From: Portulaca oleracea
Lineage: Eukaryota > Streptophyta > Magnoliopsida > Caryophyllales > Portulacaceae
Reading direction: 5' to 3'
Assembly (NCBI GenBank): GCA_029582165.1
Contig: CM055893.1
Location: forward strand, 21,018,679-21,082,678
Length of the DNA: 64,000 nt
The translations under genes were made by a program, and so were the position numbers. The notes under the pieces are model-generated. The model was not told the DNA's origin and did not search any database. It saw only the letters and a list, made by a program, of their open reading frames with translations. This document shows, one piece after another, positions 12,183 to 23,988 of the stretch (its first letter is position 1; every line of letters begins with the position of its first letter).

Positions 12183-12615
12183 TTATGTCTTTTTAAAGTT
12201 GGTGAAGATCTTTCAAAATCAATTCTTATCATGTTTATGGCTACCTAGCTACCACCTACCATCACTTCATATTCCACTTTACTATCACTATCACTAGTCT
12301 TAATCATGTGCGATGCACGGTGTATGATAAAATAAATATTATTTTTAACAAAAATTAACCTAAATGATTATTGTACATATAAGTTAAAAAGACCACAACA
12401 TAAATTACATAATTAAATGAAAGATATGAAAATTGTCCAGATAAAAATATATAAAATTAAAAATATATGTAAGTCAGGAGTTTAAGTAAGAAACATACAA
12501 TCCTATTCTAATTCATGATAAATTTATTAGACATTATAATTATAGCAATTGATGTATTTGTTTAGTTTTGTACTACAATTATGAAAACACATTTTTTCTT
12601 GTGTAATTACGACTG

Positions 12616-13480
12616 ATGATAATTATGAAAATGCATCACCAAATCAACAACATCATTGGGCAATCTACATCGTTTAAGATCGAAGGGCTCAAACTTGAAG
12701 ATCGAGAGTATAAAAGGGAAAAGAAGGGTGAAATTAAGTGTGGAGAACGAGCATCAAAAGCTTTGCTTTCGAAACTAGGGTTCGTTGTTTTTATTTATTT
12801 GATTTTAGGTTTACAAATTTAGGTTTTAAGTTCATATAAATCTTAATTCACGTTCTTCAATTTTGACCTAAATATGTTGTTGAATTTGTTCCCATTTTAT
12901 AGTTACTTTGAATTTGTCTCCAATCCGTTCTTTTACTCATATGTTAAGATTTTCTGAGTTCTCATTAATTTTGATTCACGATTTTCTAGTGTTGCTTTTC
13001 GATCTTTGAATTATTTCTTTCCCTCTTTGTTTTTGCTTGATTTTTTGATTTCTCTGTTCTGCTGTTCATATTTTTAGGTTTGTGCTCAAGTTTGCATGAT
13101 GTTCAATATGGTTTTCGATTATATTTCTGGTTGAATTGTGATTGCAGTGTATCCGTATTATTGATCTAGGCATCAGATTCATGACGAATTGTTTGATTTA
13201 GCTAGGGTTTGATCTAATTACTCAAACTTTCTTAATTTTGAGTCCTTAACTTTTTGGAAGCTTCTTCCAGTTGGTAGCTTGTATGAAGGCTTTGAATGGC
13301 TGTGTAAATTCTCCTCTCTACTCATGTGTAAATTTTCTTTTGGGCTTAGTTTAATCGTTTGAATTATGTTATCATGTGGTACACTTGAAATGTGTTTAGG
13401 ATGTTAGATAGAGATGAAGGAATGGATGATGAGGATAGGACACAAGGGAAGAGCGCTAAGAGGTAGGAAATGTAAACTTA
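12616..13480 (+). other. possible 5' part of a gene (remnant), unrecognised
   Basis: The segment looks like a plant gene start. There is a TATA-like TATAAAAGGG near 12709, a purine-rich leader, then a long T-rich intron-like stretch (about 12790-13400). This ends in TGTGTTTAG, directly followed by a short open stretch from ATG at 13401 to 13462 (starting MLDRDEGMDDEDRTQGKSAK), which ends in a possible splice donor AG|GTAGGA. No downstream exon is visible before the MITE at 13569 and nothing is recognisable. It may be a truncated gene or chance. Confidence 0.2.
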
Positions 13481-13568
13481 AATGACAAGAATTTTTATCT
13501 TTTTATACATAGTTTATCGAATATCAACCGAAATCGTCGCAAAGTCACCAAATAAGCACTTTATTTAG

Positions 13569-13976
13569 TTGGGATCGGCAATAGTATTTGGCGTAGCGTT
13601 TAGCAGTTTGACCAAGTCAAAACTCTAATTGCATAAATATTAACGTTCGGTAAACTAGCGTTTTTAGGAGTGTTTAACGTTTTAAGGAGCGTTTTGCGAA
13701 ACGTTAATAAAGTTAACGTTTAGCGTTTGGAGTAGCGTTTCATATTTTTTAGTCAAAAAATACCCTTTGAAAATTTTATCTTTGAAAATTATTGATATCC
13801 TTTTATGTCAATTCACGTTAATTTGCTAATTCAACCGCTAAATTTACCGAACACAATTCTCGTTTGACCAGTCATCCGCTATCTGCTACTTAAACCGCTA
13901 TCTGTTACCTAAACCGCTATCCGCTACATAAACCGCTATCCGCTATCTAAAACGCTAATTTTGCCGAACAGGGCCT
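13569..13976. mobile_element. MITE with AGCGTTT-rich inverted ends, copy 1
   Basis: The left arm repeats GTAGCGTTTAGC-type words. The right arm repeats CCGCTATCCGCTA and ends AAAACGCTAATTTTGCCGAAC. The arms are largely complementary, so the element could fold on itself. A second copy lies at 19083-19480. The ends are approximate; no clean TSD was found. There is no coding capacity. Confidence 0.65.
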
Positions 13977-14422
13977 AAATGCATGAAAATAATATCGTCC
14001 CCTTTCAAGTAAACTAATTTTTTTATCCATTTTTTTCGAATGAGTGTTAATTTAGAGGATAAATGCCAATATAAATAAAGAAAAAACTGACAAAAAAAAT
14101 TAAAGATTACGGGAAGCGATAACCTAATATGATTGCAAACAATGTAATAAAATTATCGTAGAAAATAACCTACCACGACAATAGATAATGAAATTAAAAG
14201 AGAAAATTGTTGCACAATAAACCCCCACATAATCCAAAGTGACCATAAACAATTAAAATTTACAATAGATTGATTTTTTTATTTTTTATTTTGGGAGTGC
14301 AAGTCGTGCACATATCAGGCTAGCAATAATACAATGTATGTGTGATTACATCATATAGGAATCCTGGACAACCAAAGCACCAACAATTACATGAATAGTT
14401 TTCACATTTTTCTGCCGGATAC

Positions 14423-14794
14423 ACTTATAGTGGTTGTCAACCATGACAACCACCGTAAGTAAAATAAACCTTATCCGTACATGTGTTAAGTTTTATCTTG
14501 ACCATTAGCTTTCTTATTTAATATAAATTGTGAAATATATTTTTAAAATTTTAGTTTATTTTAAAGAAATTTAAAATAAATATTTTTTCAAAATATGCTT
14601 ATTTACTAGACAAAAATTTAGATTTAAGATATTTAAATTTTAAAAAATTTTAGAATTTTTTTTTAATTAAGAAAATATATTTAATAATGTTGTGCTAAAT
14701 AAAAATGATGAATAACGAAGATAAAAGTTGACACATATATGGATAAATACTGTTTTCATTGTGGTGGTTGTCATGGTTGACAACCACTATAAGT
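14423..14794. mobile_element. MITE with 31-bp perfect TIRs that are themselves hairpins
   Basis: The terminal 31 bp (14423-14453, beginning ACTTATAGTGGTTGTCAACC) is exactly repeated in inverse orientation at 14764-14794. Each TIR contains an internal inverted repeat, GTGGTTGTCA-ACCA-TGACAACCAC, so each end can fold alone as well as pair with the other. The interior is A/T rich without an ORF. The superfamily is unknown; no clear TSD is visible. Confidence 0.8.
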
Positions 14795-14799
14795 TTTTC

Positions 14800-16390
14800 C
14801 TTTTTCTGCCCTGCAATCAGATAGAAGAATTAGAGCCCACAAAATGGCAAGTCTCACAAACCCAGGGATTGCTTTTCCGAACCCACCATGTCCATAACGT
14901 TAGATGAACAATTTTGTGGCTTCAATACCTGCTTGATACTTGATTTCATCTTCTCTTACTTGCACTCACTGCCATTGTAGGCCATCCTCCATTCTTCTGG
15001 CTTCAATAGCCAGATTAAAAAGCTTCACATCATTAAACCCACCCACCCATAATGGTGTACATAGTTGGATTGAAACCAATCTTGGAACAATGTAGCAATT
15101 GGATTACCCATCCACCATTATTCTTTTAAGAAGCCGAAACACATTAACAAAAGCTTAGGCTGTCAGACAAGTTGACTAAACTGTCCAATTACAACGTTCA
15201 TTTAATGAAGTCCAAACCATTGTATCAGTATGCCTACAATGACGACAGGAAACATATCCAAATTATAACCCAAATAGTAGCGGTGCTCAACAAATAAACC
15301 TTGAAACTGAGAAAAACCAAAAATAACTTAGTTTTGGCTATTAGCCAACCTGGAAGGGAGAGAGACCAAAATTTACACCCAAACAGGGTGATTTTCGTCC
15401 AAAAGCCATATGGGTACTCGTGTCAAGCAAAGGCAGTTTCCCCAGCTTCAGTGGCAACTGTGGCCATCTGCCACAACGGGAACCTCTTCAGCATCGGTAA
15501 TATCACCTTTTACTACGACTCTACGACCACTCCAGTGATATAGCCGATGCCGAGTTGTAACCCTGTAATACCCATATAAAATGTCAAACGTAGAACGGGG
15601 AGCCATCCAAACAGAACCGGATATGAATTGTTGTTCAAAATTGGCTAGACTCTGAGTACATAGATGAAAAAAGCAGGAGAGAACATGTGACAACTAGGAA
15701 AGAGAATATCAAAGTTCCACTAATTGTATTCCGCATTGCATATGCTCTAAGGTTCACTTTGACAACTAAGAACATGTGACAACTAAGAACGAAATGAACG
15801 GGAGGGAGAAAAAAGCGCAGAGGAGGATTGCAGAAGATGTGTTTCACTTCAACTGGAAATAGTCTCCTGGATTTTAGGGGGGATTTACTATAGATTTGGT
15901 AACCGCTTGTAACCAACTCTCGTCTAACCGGATATTGTGCAGCGTATACTGTAAATTTAACTTTTAAACCTTGCATTAACTGTTTTTTGGCGGGATTGAA
16001 TATCCTTTTGGGGACGGGGGAGGCAAGCCACCACGATAAGGTTCACTTTGACTTTTATAATATAGATAGATATAGATAGATTTCAAAAAATATATCGTAG
16101 CTCTGAGCAATTCTTTTTGTTGATAGGTATCACAGCTTTTTTGCATGTCATTGAAACAGGGAACAATACGTGATCCAAACCGTTAAAGAGGACCCAGTCC
16201 GCAGAAACTCAACTGAAATTATACGAGTATATCACATACCAACTCTCTAATGAAAGATAACAGGAAACAGAATGTAATTGCACTACTAATAATCCTACGC
16301 CCAAACTTAAAAAGACAACTCTCGTTCTTTTATTATTGACACTAACTACTCATCACTGAATTTAAGTCTCCTTTGAATGATTATAGATCA
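14800..16390. other. intergenic stretch with possible decayed minus-strand exons
   Basis: The GC content here is higher than in the surrounding A/T-rich DNA. On the minus strand, 15693-15448 is open. After a possible acceptor (CTATGTACTCAG) it reads SLANFEQQFISG ... DITDAEEVPVVADG and then stops. The upstream part around 14940-15010 (minus) also has exon-like words. I do not recognise any family. It may be the 3' end of a lost gene; otherwise I see nothing here. Confidence 0.2.
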
Positions 16391-16392
16391 GA

Positions 16393-18630
16393 TCAGTTTG
16401 GAGGAAAGAAGATGGCATCAGAGGTCCTCTTGGAGCGGAACTGCTGCTCAACATCTGAAGGCACATTGAAGGCTGCTTCAAGCACTCCTGCCGATAATGC
16501 CTTCCACACTGAAGTCCTTCCTGCTAAGTGTGTGAACACAGGGCTGCAATCCAATAACACATTATCAGTCCCATGCAACACCAACTACTGTCTACCTGGG
16601 TTACTTGACTCATATTTAAATGGGAAATGATAAAAGTCTTGTGCAAGACACATATTTTGTGTCTTGTCATTATAGAAAACCTATATATTTGTGAATTAAA
16701 TTGGAAAAAAGTTACATGATTGACTTCTATAACTATAATAATATATATAAATTGTATAAAATCACACTTTTATCTATATTTTTAAAAATTTACAAAAAAG
16801 CGTCTAAAATATGCCCAACGGATGGGGTACATTCGTTAGGATGTCAATTTTAATTGTTGGCGTAGCCAACACATTCCAAGCTTCTTATAATTGATAATTA
16901 ATAGTATCTGTCAAAAAATTGGGGTTAAAAACGATAATAAGTATTAATTTTATAAGGGAGAAGACATTTAAGGAGTGTCTTGGGGCAAGACACTTATCAT
17001 CGCCCTATTTAAATAGGGAGGGGGAAAAAAAAAGAAGAATCAAAGAGTTGGCAAAGAAAACATACTCAGGGGTACTGATAATGGAGAACCACTCCATGCC
17101 AGAATGATCAGCAATCTTTGAGACAACAAAGAACCTTGGCACTATGAAGAGATAACCAGCCTTGACATGAGTCTCCAACACCCTTTTTCCATCAATACCA
17201 ACAACCTGAACACGGCCGCTACCACTGACGATGTAGGTGACTTGGAGGGCAGAGTCACAGGAGAATCCAGGAGAGCACATTGAGTTTCCATCAATCCTAA
17301 CTAGGTCAGCCCCAAGCCCCACCTGAGCAACCAAAGGTAAGTTGTTGGTGTTGAGAACCACAACTCTCCCACCATTCTTGATGTCAACATCCAAGGGAGC
17401 CTCCAGACAGTTCAAGACCATGCCATTGCGGTCCTCGTCCTTGGGCTCCGGCATCTTGGAAGGGTCTGACAGCTTGACAATGCCATTGGCAGATTGCTGG
17501 CCCACAAGGGTCTTCACCAAATCTTCAGGCAAGTCCCAAGCACGGCTCACAAACTCAGATGAGAAACCATTGAAGATGCCATTAGAGCCAGTTAGGAAGA
17601 AATCAGTGAACTCGCCACGCTTGTGAGCCTTTGAGGTCTCACCCAAGAATAGGATTGTCAGTTGAGTGTCTTCCTTGTTCAGCCACCATGTCACCACCCC
17701 AAAAGGGAGTGCAAGTGCATCTCCCTCCTTAATGGCAATCACCTTCTCCTCTTTCTCAGGGAGAACTATTCCTGCAATTCCTTTTCCTGTTTTCCCACAA
17801 ATCAACATCAAACAATGGTTTTATACCTCAATACTAAAACCTAAACCCCATTGATCCACAAATCTGCATCTAAGATCTTAGTGTCAGTAGCAGTGTCATA
17901 ACTTGCAGGCTTTGGATCCCAAATTTAACATAATGCCAAATTGAAATTATATAATTTATTTATCATGAGTTGTCTCAATTGAATCACTTGATCGAACATG
18001 TTTGACTTTTTCTTTCACCTTTATCTTTTATCACTTGGTTGAGTTAAATGATGACTTTTTCAGATTGAAGCATGACTCACCATCGATTCATGGAATCAAA
18101 AAAAGTCACCCATCTTCAAAATCAATCTCTCAACGCCGCAAACGTAGACAGCTTAAATAATTGTCATAATTCACAAAACACACGAAGAAATCATTTTCCC
18201 CAAGCCAACAATCAAGAAGATCAAACCCAAGATGTCAAAAGTATCAGAAAAATCCAGCACAAACATAGCCATTGACTTCAAATCATGAATGACATAAACA
18301 AACAGCATCAGCAATTCAGCATGCATAATTCAGGCGAAACCCAGAACGAGAAAGACATCATTGAATCAAGAATCAAGAGGAGAATGCCAAAAAGATGAAA
18401 CAAAACTGAAAAATAAGAAGAATAAAAAAGAGACCTTGGAGGACATAGGCAACTTTAGATGAATCTGAATAACGAGGAAGAGCAAAGCCATTCTTTTCAA
18501 GGGAAAGTTTGGCAGCCCCGATGTTTCCTTCACGAAGCATGGCAAGTTCAGAAGGGGACCATGAGTGGTAGGACCCACCATCACCTCCATAGACCTTTTT
18601 GGGTAATTGCGGTGTCAAATCAATCTCCAT
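16393..18630 (-). CDS. cupin family protein, 11S-globulin/glutelin type-A 3-like, complete, 3 exons
   Basis: The exons on the minus strand are 18630-18435, 17786-17066 and 16543-16393 (196 + 721 + 151 nt), giving exactly 356 codons with the stop, so 355 aa. Splice sites are CAAG|GTCTCT...AACAG|GA and CCTGA|GTATGT...TTGCAG|CC. The protein opens MEIDLTPQLPKKVYGGDGGS and ends AIFFPPN. It follows the plant two-cupin family that includes Arabidopsis At1g07750 and At2g28680 (about 356 aa). Recognisable blocks are GIVLPEKEEKVIAI and LPFGVVTWW in the first cupin, then VLNCLEAPLDVDIKNGGRVV, CSPGFSCDSALQVTYIV and LFIVPRFFVVSKIAD in the second. There is no signal peptide or proprotein cleavage region as in true 11S storage globulins, so a cytosolic, non-storage role is likely; the biochemical function is not established. 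No stop or frameshift interrupts it. Confidence 0.95.
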
Positions 18631-18731
18631 CTCTTTCTCTCTTTTGGAATTAAAATAAGCTACAAGACTCCCGTTTGTTCACAGAGGCCGATATTCTTGT
18701 CGATGATGATTTTTGGAGTGCTTTCGGGCTG

Positions 18732-18739
18732 TATTTATA
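18732..18739 (-). promoter_or_regulatory. TATA box of the cupin gene
   Basis: On the minus strand the sequence is CTATAAATACAGCCC, about 100 bp before the ATG at 18630. This fits a short plant 5' UTR. The same promoter segment is duplicated at about 37665-37760, where TATTTATA has become TATTTACA, so the second copy lacks the intact box. Confidence 0.7.
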
Positions 18740-19082
18740 GGAAGGGATATTTATTTTCCGAGAATATTAGATAGTAGAGTTTGAGAAAACTTTGGATTAC
18801 TGTGTTCAGATAAAGATAGGATTCCTACATATTTACTGATTTGAGAGTTATTATGATTAAACTTCTACATTGTTATTTAAAAAAAAAAAATTATTGATTT
18901 GGGAGTTATTATGATTAAACTTCCCTAAATTGTTATTTAGAAAAAATATTATTGATTTGGGAGGTATTAGAGTCAAGCTTCTATATTATTATTTTTTTAA
19001 AAAATGCTAAACATCTTTGTGGGTGCGATATTTTTAAAAAAAAAATCTAATCTATTTATTGTTAGGATATTTCTAACCAAGG

Positions 19083-19480
19083 TTGTGTTCGGTAGTAGCG
19101 TTTGGGGTAGCGTTTAGCGTTTGACCTAGTCAAAACTCTAATTGCATAAATATTAGTGTTCGGTAAGCTAGCGTTTTGAGAAGCGTTTAGCGTTTTAAGG
19201 AGCGTTTTGTGAAATGCTAATAAAGTTAACGTTTAGCGTTTAAGATATAGCGTTTCATATTTTCGGTCAAAAAATACCCTTTGAAAATTTTATCTTTTAA
19301 AATTATTGATATCCTTATATGTCAATTCACAATAATCTGTTAATTCAACCGCTAAATTTACCGAACACAATTTTCACTTGAACAGTCATCCACTATCCGC
19401 TACTTAAACCGCTATCTGCTACGTAAACCGCTATCCGCTGCATAAACCTCTATCCGCTGCCTAAAACGCTAATTTTGCTA
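19083..19480. mobile_element. MITE with AGCGTTT-rich inverted ends, copy 2
   Basis: It matches the element at 13569-13976 (shared GACC.AGTCAAAACTCTAATTGCATAAATATTA, read as two short blocks). The paralogous segment near 38015-38030 lacks it, confirming an insertion. Exact ends and TSD are uncertain. Confidence 0.7.
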
Positions 19481-19840
19481 TGGTTAATTTATAATAATTG
19501 AATCTTTGTTTATAAAAAATGTTTTTTTCTAGATCTTCTTTTCTTGTAAATAGAGATCCAACTAATAAAAATTTTATTTCCTTGAATAATTAGAATTATG
19601 TACACTTATTAATTATTAAGTATTTTACTTAAAATTAAAATTGTAGGTTGCAAAGCAGAACTAACTATTGAACAACTCCATTAACGAACATCATTATCAT
19701 TCAAGAACAAAAATAAGTGCAAAAGGAATTATTATCTCGTATCTTGGCTTGCAATAGCAAAATGTGTCTAACTACTATCCCAAAGTCATACTTGTCCACA
19801 TCGTAGTTTGTATCTTAAGAGATTCTAAGTTATTAAATAC

Positions 19841-20055
19841 TACCTCCGTTTCATAATATTTGTCATTTGATAAAATTTTGACCGTTGAGTATTCTCAAAG
19901 TACAATGAATTACGATATGAAATTATTGTCATTGTAACTTTTACTAAGGTTTCTTTCTAATGATGGTAGTTTCAAATCGCAACTCGTTGTAATTTGTGAA
20001 TAACCAATAGTAAAATTTTTTTCCAAATTATAAAATATTTTGCCACGAAAGTAGT
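19841..20055. mobile_element. Stowaway-like MITE, old copy
   Basis: The ends CTACCTCCGTTTCATAATAT and ATATTTTGCCACGAAAGTAG are degenerate inverted repeats of the Stowaway CTCCCTCCGT type. A paralogous copy lies at about 38883-39100, so it predates the segment duplication. There is no ORF. Confidence 0.6.
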
Positions 20056-20067
20056 AATAAGTACCTA

Positions 20068-20342
20068 CTCCCTCCATCCCTTAATGAATGTCAATTTTCC
20101 TAACAACCTTCTCCCTTTTTATTTGTCAATTTTACAATTTCAATAATTAAAAATACCCAAATTACCCTTAATTTAATGAATTTGAGTTTTATTTACCTTT
20201 TAAAATTTTCCTTTATTCTTCTATTTGCATCAAAATTAGTGGATGGATATATTTGTCTTTGAAGAAATTATTTTCTCTAGTTCCAATGAGCATTAGACTT
20301 GCAAAGTTAGTTATTTTGACAATTATAAAGGGACGTAGGGAG
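20068..20342. mobile_element. Stowaway MITE with TA TSD
   Basis: It begins CTCCCTCCATCCCTTAATGA and ends TTATAAAGGGACGTAGGGAG, flanked by TA on both sides. The paralogous segment near 39110 reads GTACCTAGAACACAATT and is the exact empty site with a single TA. The 275-bp element has no ORF. Confidence 0.9.
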
Positions 20343-21154
20343 TAGAACACAATTAATCATGTACTTCGGGAATCGTATCACCTTATAAAAATTATAATGT
20401 GCTCCCGCGGGAGTATATTTCGTAACATTACTCCCGCTATTCTACAACATAACATTAAAATAAGTATGCGACGCTCGAAAAAAATGTCATATGTACTGAA
20501 GTAGCTGTTAGGTATGGATGTTCATATTATGTTCAAAAGTCACAAGTTTGAGGCATATATTGTGCATTTGTGCACGTTGAGTGTGTTCTTTTCATTTTTG
20601 TTTTTCAATTTCTTCACATGTATTTTTTATATGCCAATCAAAGATTTATTTGTTATTACTCATGTTTTTTACTTTTACAAAATTTATTTTTAAAATTTTT
20701 TCTACTCACCCAATTTTTAGACTATTATAACTTAATTTTTTTCCTCATTCAAAATCTTAATGTATTGTACTTGATTAAAAATATGGTCTAATTATCATTC
20801 ATATTTTTTCAAACTCTTAATGTATGATACTTGATTAAAAATTAATTTTTATCTTTTAATTTATTCTTTATAGTTTAATTTAATTATAAAATATTATACG
20901 GTAGTAGTTGCTATTATAATATTGATAAAAAGCTCGATCATGCATTATTTATGGTTTTGAGGTTCTTTTATGGTCAGAAATTATTGCGTAGTTCGCAACA
21001 ATATCTTTTAGCACAATATTATATAGTCAATTGCTCACTAACCGTGACTCCTTTGCATACTAAAAGAGTTTGCATGCAAGAGTACAAAAATATGCAAGAA
21101 AGAGTAAGAGATTCTAGATATACATTGTGTCCCAAAATATTTGTAGAAAACTAG

Positions 21155-21480
21155 TGTGTAAAGGAGTTTGTGCTAGTGTACAAAGGAGTTTGTGCTAGTG
21201 TGCTAAGGAGTTTGTGTTTGTGTGCAAAGGAATATGTATTTGTGTGTAAATGCATCTGTGTTAGTGTGTAAAGGAGTTCGCGGTAGTGTACAAAAGAGTC
21301 TATATTAGTGAGCAAAAGAGTTCTTACTAGTGTAAATCAAAGAATTTGTCTTAGTGTATAAATGTGTCTTTGTTAGCATGTAAATGAGTCTGTACTGGTG
21401 TGTAAAAAAGTTTATGATAATGTGCAAATGAGTACATCCCACAAAATATTAGTAATGCAAAGGAATTTATGTCAATGTGC
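21155..21480. repeat. 22-bp minisatellite (copy B)
   Basis: It has the same unit and same order of variant units as in copy A, with small deletions that break the antisense frame left open in copies A and C. Confidence 0.8.
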
Positions 21481-22242
21481 AAAAAAATTTATCTCATAAA
21501 AAAATTAGTATGCAAATACATAAGGGGTACACCAAACAAAAACTCACACACTAATTAAAGATAATATTTATACACACCATATATTGGTGTGATTCACTTA
21601 AAAATATCTTTAAGAAACTATAAAAAAATATAAAGAATAGTGAAAATATAAAAGAAAGATGAGAGAGAAACAAAGCAAAAAATAATATGATAAATAATTT
21701 AATATCGATAATTTATATATTAAAAATAAAAATTATAATTGGGTGAAAATAGAAAAATATATGAAAAAGTGAAATATTGAAAACAACATAAAAATAATTT
21801 TTAGAAAGGAAAAAGAGACCTCCAGTACGCCGCTAGACGGATGCAATAACCATCCAGCTAATTAATTTCTACACTAAGAGAAGCTTAACAATTATATTTG
21901 TACAACTTGCGTCGAGTTTTTAGACCTGACTTTATGCTTTGCGCTGGGCTGGACACGGGAGTAGTACCAAGGCATGTACTCCCGCGGGAGTACGGTCTAA
22001 TAACTGATCACCTTATTGTAGAACATAACCAAAGTAAGATTCCTCTCGTCCAGACACAAAAAATGTATTTAGGTATTTTTCCTCAGGAACGTATTTCTTT
22101 CTCAAGAGCTTCATGCCAAAGCATTGTTCAAGATTAGGGAGGAAATTTACAGAAACTAATCAAATTAAATATGACATTAGCTCCATGCTTTACTCTGATC
22201 TTGATAAAAATTTTGCAATCTAATCAGGACACAATTAGGGAC

Positions 22243-22461
22243 GGAGCACCGTCTGGGCAAGGAGGGGCAATTGCCCCCCTGGATGTCTAATTTTAAAAGT
22301 GATTATACAAATTACTTGCACATGTTGTTTGTAGTGTAAGTGGTGGAGGGCTAGAGTGACATCAAAGGGGTCAGTGGTTCGAAGCTTACATGATGTTTCC
22401 ATCCATTTTCCTCTTGTTTTTTTTACCTAGAGCAACGGTAGTACACTAATGAATATAATTA
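22243..22461. other. unclassified insertion in copy B
   Basis: It starts GGGACGGAGCACCGTCTGG and is absent from copies A and C. It contains a run of C/G and a GGTTCGAAGC word resembling a pol III B box. It is followed by a Stowaway MITE and then a second copy of the ~165-bp target region (22716-22880 repeats about 22070-22235). No reliable class can be given; a SINE or hAT relative is possible. Confidence 0.35.
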
Positions 22462-22715
22462 CTCCCTCTGTTCCATATTAATTATCATAATTTTGACTTT
22501 CACGGTTTCCAATGTAATTCTTTGATTGATAATTTCTTACATAATATATTATTAACAATTGTAATATCATACTTTTATGATAGTATTTTTCGTTATGAAT
22601 CTAATGACATTATTTTTATATAGCAACTCATTGTATATATTGAGAAATTTATGGTCAGAATTGTTGAAAGTTGACTACACAATTTCCAAAGACGACAGTT
22701 AATATGAAACGGAGG
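22462..22715. mobile_element. Stowaway MITE
   Basis: The ends CTCCCTCTGTTCCATATTAA and TTAATATGAAACGGAGG are inverted Stowaway termini with TA flanks. The interior is A/T rich without an ORF. Confidence 0.8.
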
Positions 22716-22934
22716 TATTTGTCCTCAGGAACATCTGTCTTTCTCAGAAGCTTCATGCCAAAGCATTGTTCAAAATTAGGGAGGAAATTTACGAAAAATA
22801 ATCAAATTAAATATGACATTAGCTCCTTGCTTTACACTGATCTTGATAAAAAATTTGCAATTTGATCAGGACACAATGTACCTAATGGTTCAATAAGATC
22901 ATCAACAAGGTGCAAATTAAAATCGTGGAGCTTA

Positions 22935-23186
22935 GGCCCCATTCTTTTATATGGATTGTGGTGTGGTGCGGTGCGGTGCGGTGTAGAGGAAATATGGTGG
23001 GTTGGGAAACATTGTGGTGGATTGTGGTAGAATATGGAAAGTTTAACTTTTAATAAAAAGATAAATTAAATTAGAAAAAGTAGATTGTGGTGGGTTGTGA
23101 TAGATTGTGGTGGGTTATGGTGGACTATGGAAAATTGCAGTGTGGTGTGACACCGCAACCTACCTGTCATATAAAAGAACGAGCCC
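22935..23186. mobile_element. GGCCCC-ended MITE, copy in repeat B
   Basis: It is orthologous in position to 10800-11032. The ends GGCCCCATTCTTTTAT and ATAAAAGAACGAGCCC are flanked by TTA on both sides. Confidence 0.75.
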
Positions 23187-23274
23187 TTAATTATTTTAGT
23201 GATTAGAGTAAGGTGTGGATGAAGATTAAAAAATTTTAGAAAATATCTCTATATATTTAGTTTCCTTTTGTAAT

Positions 23275-23949
23275 TGTTTAGACCCAATTATGTATCTAAA
23301 TACTACCTAAATCCTTAGGCTTTTAACTCGTTTCGTGGTTTAATTTCATAGTTTTTAATGCGTTTTTTGGTTATTTTGTAGATTATGGAGCTTTCACTCA
23401 AAACGTAGCAAAACGGGTCTTTTTATAGCATTCTTGGTGATTTCCCGAGCCGAGCCGGACTGGAAACCGAGGCGGAGTCGACCCGGGATCACACTCCCAA
23501 TCTTTGGTGCCAATTAGTGAGGTAACACCCGCTACGACCCTCGGAATGGGTGTTACATGCCTTGGAAAGAAGGAAGAAACAAAGGGACGAAAAGAGTAGG
23601 GTAGCCCCCGCCACCCTGAGCGTAGCACCCGCTACCATAGGGGGTAGCGCCCGCTACCATAGAGGTAGCACCCGCGACCTGTGCTCAAAGTTAGCCACGG
23701 ATTGTCATCTGAAGAAGGTAGCGCCCGCTACCATATGGGTCGCGCCCGCGACCTCCTGATCCCGAGTGAGACCGTGCCCACGGTCTCCAGGACCGTACCT
23801 ACAGTCTCTCAAAGCTCGAAATCGCCCGACCTTTTTCGCTGGATAGAACATGACCGTGGCCACGGTCTCCTAGACCGTGACCACGGTCTCCCTATGTTCT
23901 GCGCGTGTTTTCGGCCTGAAGTGCTGCGTTTTGCCAACCAATTTTCACT

Positions 23950-23988
<39 letters not shown>

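Larger units (their letters stand above)
8541..12615. repeat. low-copy repeat, copy A
   Basis: This segment of about 4 kb is repeated as copy B (20570-23274 plus 34797-37545) and copy C (about 39320-39380 plus 42954-48655). Shared blocks in order are an A/T-rich opening (ATTTTCAATTTCTTCACAT), a 22-bp minisatellite, a stretch with GGGCTGGGCTGGACA, a MITE, TTTTGTAACGTTGATGAAATC, and a tail with GATGCACGGTGTATGAT. The first ~125 bp (8541-8665) is a displaced fragment of the block at 9498-9620, fused directly to the start of the unit. I see no coding gene in it. The nature of the unit is unknown; the tail has the TGCGATGCACGG style often seen in Helitron-like repeats, which I could not confirm. 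Confidence 0.75.
18690..20570. repeat. cupin upstream region, copy 1 of a duplicated segment
   Basis: From the promoter outward this segment matches 37665-39380. Shared words include CGAGAATATTAGATAGTAGA, CCTACATATTTACTGATTTG and TTTATAATAATTGAATCTTTG. Copy 1 carries extra MITEs (19083-19480, 20068-20342). Copy 2 carries a solo LTR instead. Both copies are followed by the ~4-kb repeat, so segment plus repeat form one larger duplicated unit. Confidence 0.8.
20570..23274. repeat. low-copy repeat, copy B, left part
   Basis: It corresponds to copy A from about 8665 to 11120. It lacks the Mutator-like MITE at 9067, carries the 22-bp minisatellite (about 21155-21480), and has a local rearrangement at 22243-22880. 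It is cut at 23274 by the Athila element and resumes at 34797. A perfect palindrome GTACTCCCGCGGGAGTAC lies at about 21978-21995; copies A and C have imperfect versions. Confidence 0.8.

Noticed and set aside
17342..17626. plus-strand ORFs over the cupin gene
   Set aside because: They are shadows of exon 2 of the minus-strand gene.
23398..23628. 76-codon ORFs in both Athila LTRs
   Set aside because: They are duplicated only because the LTRs are duplicated; they cross the palindrome array and have no domain.
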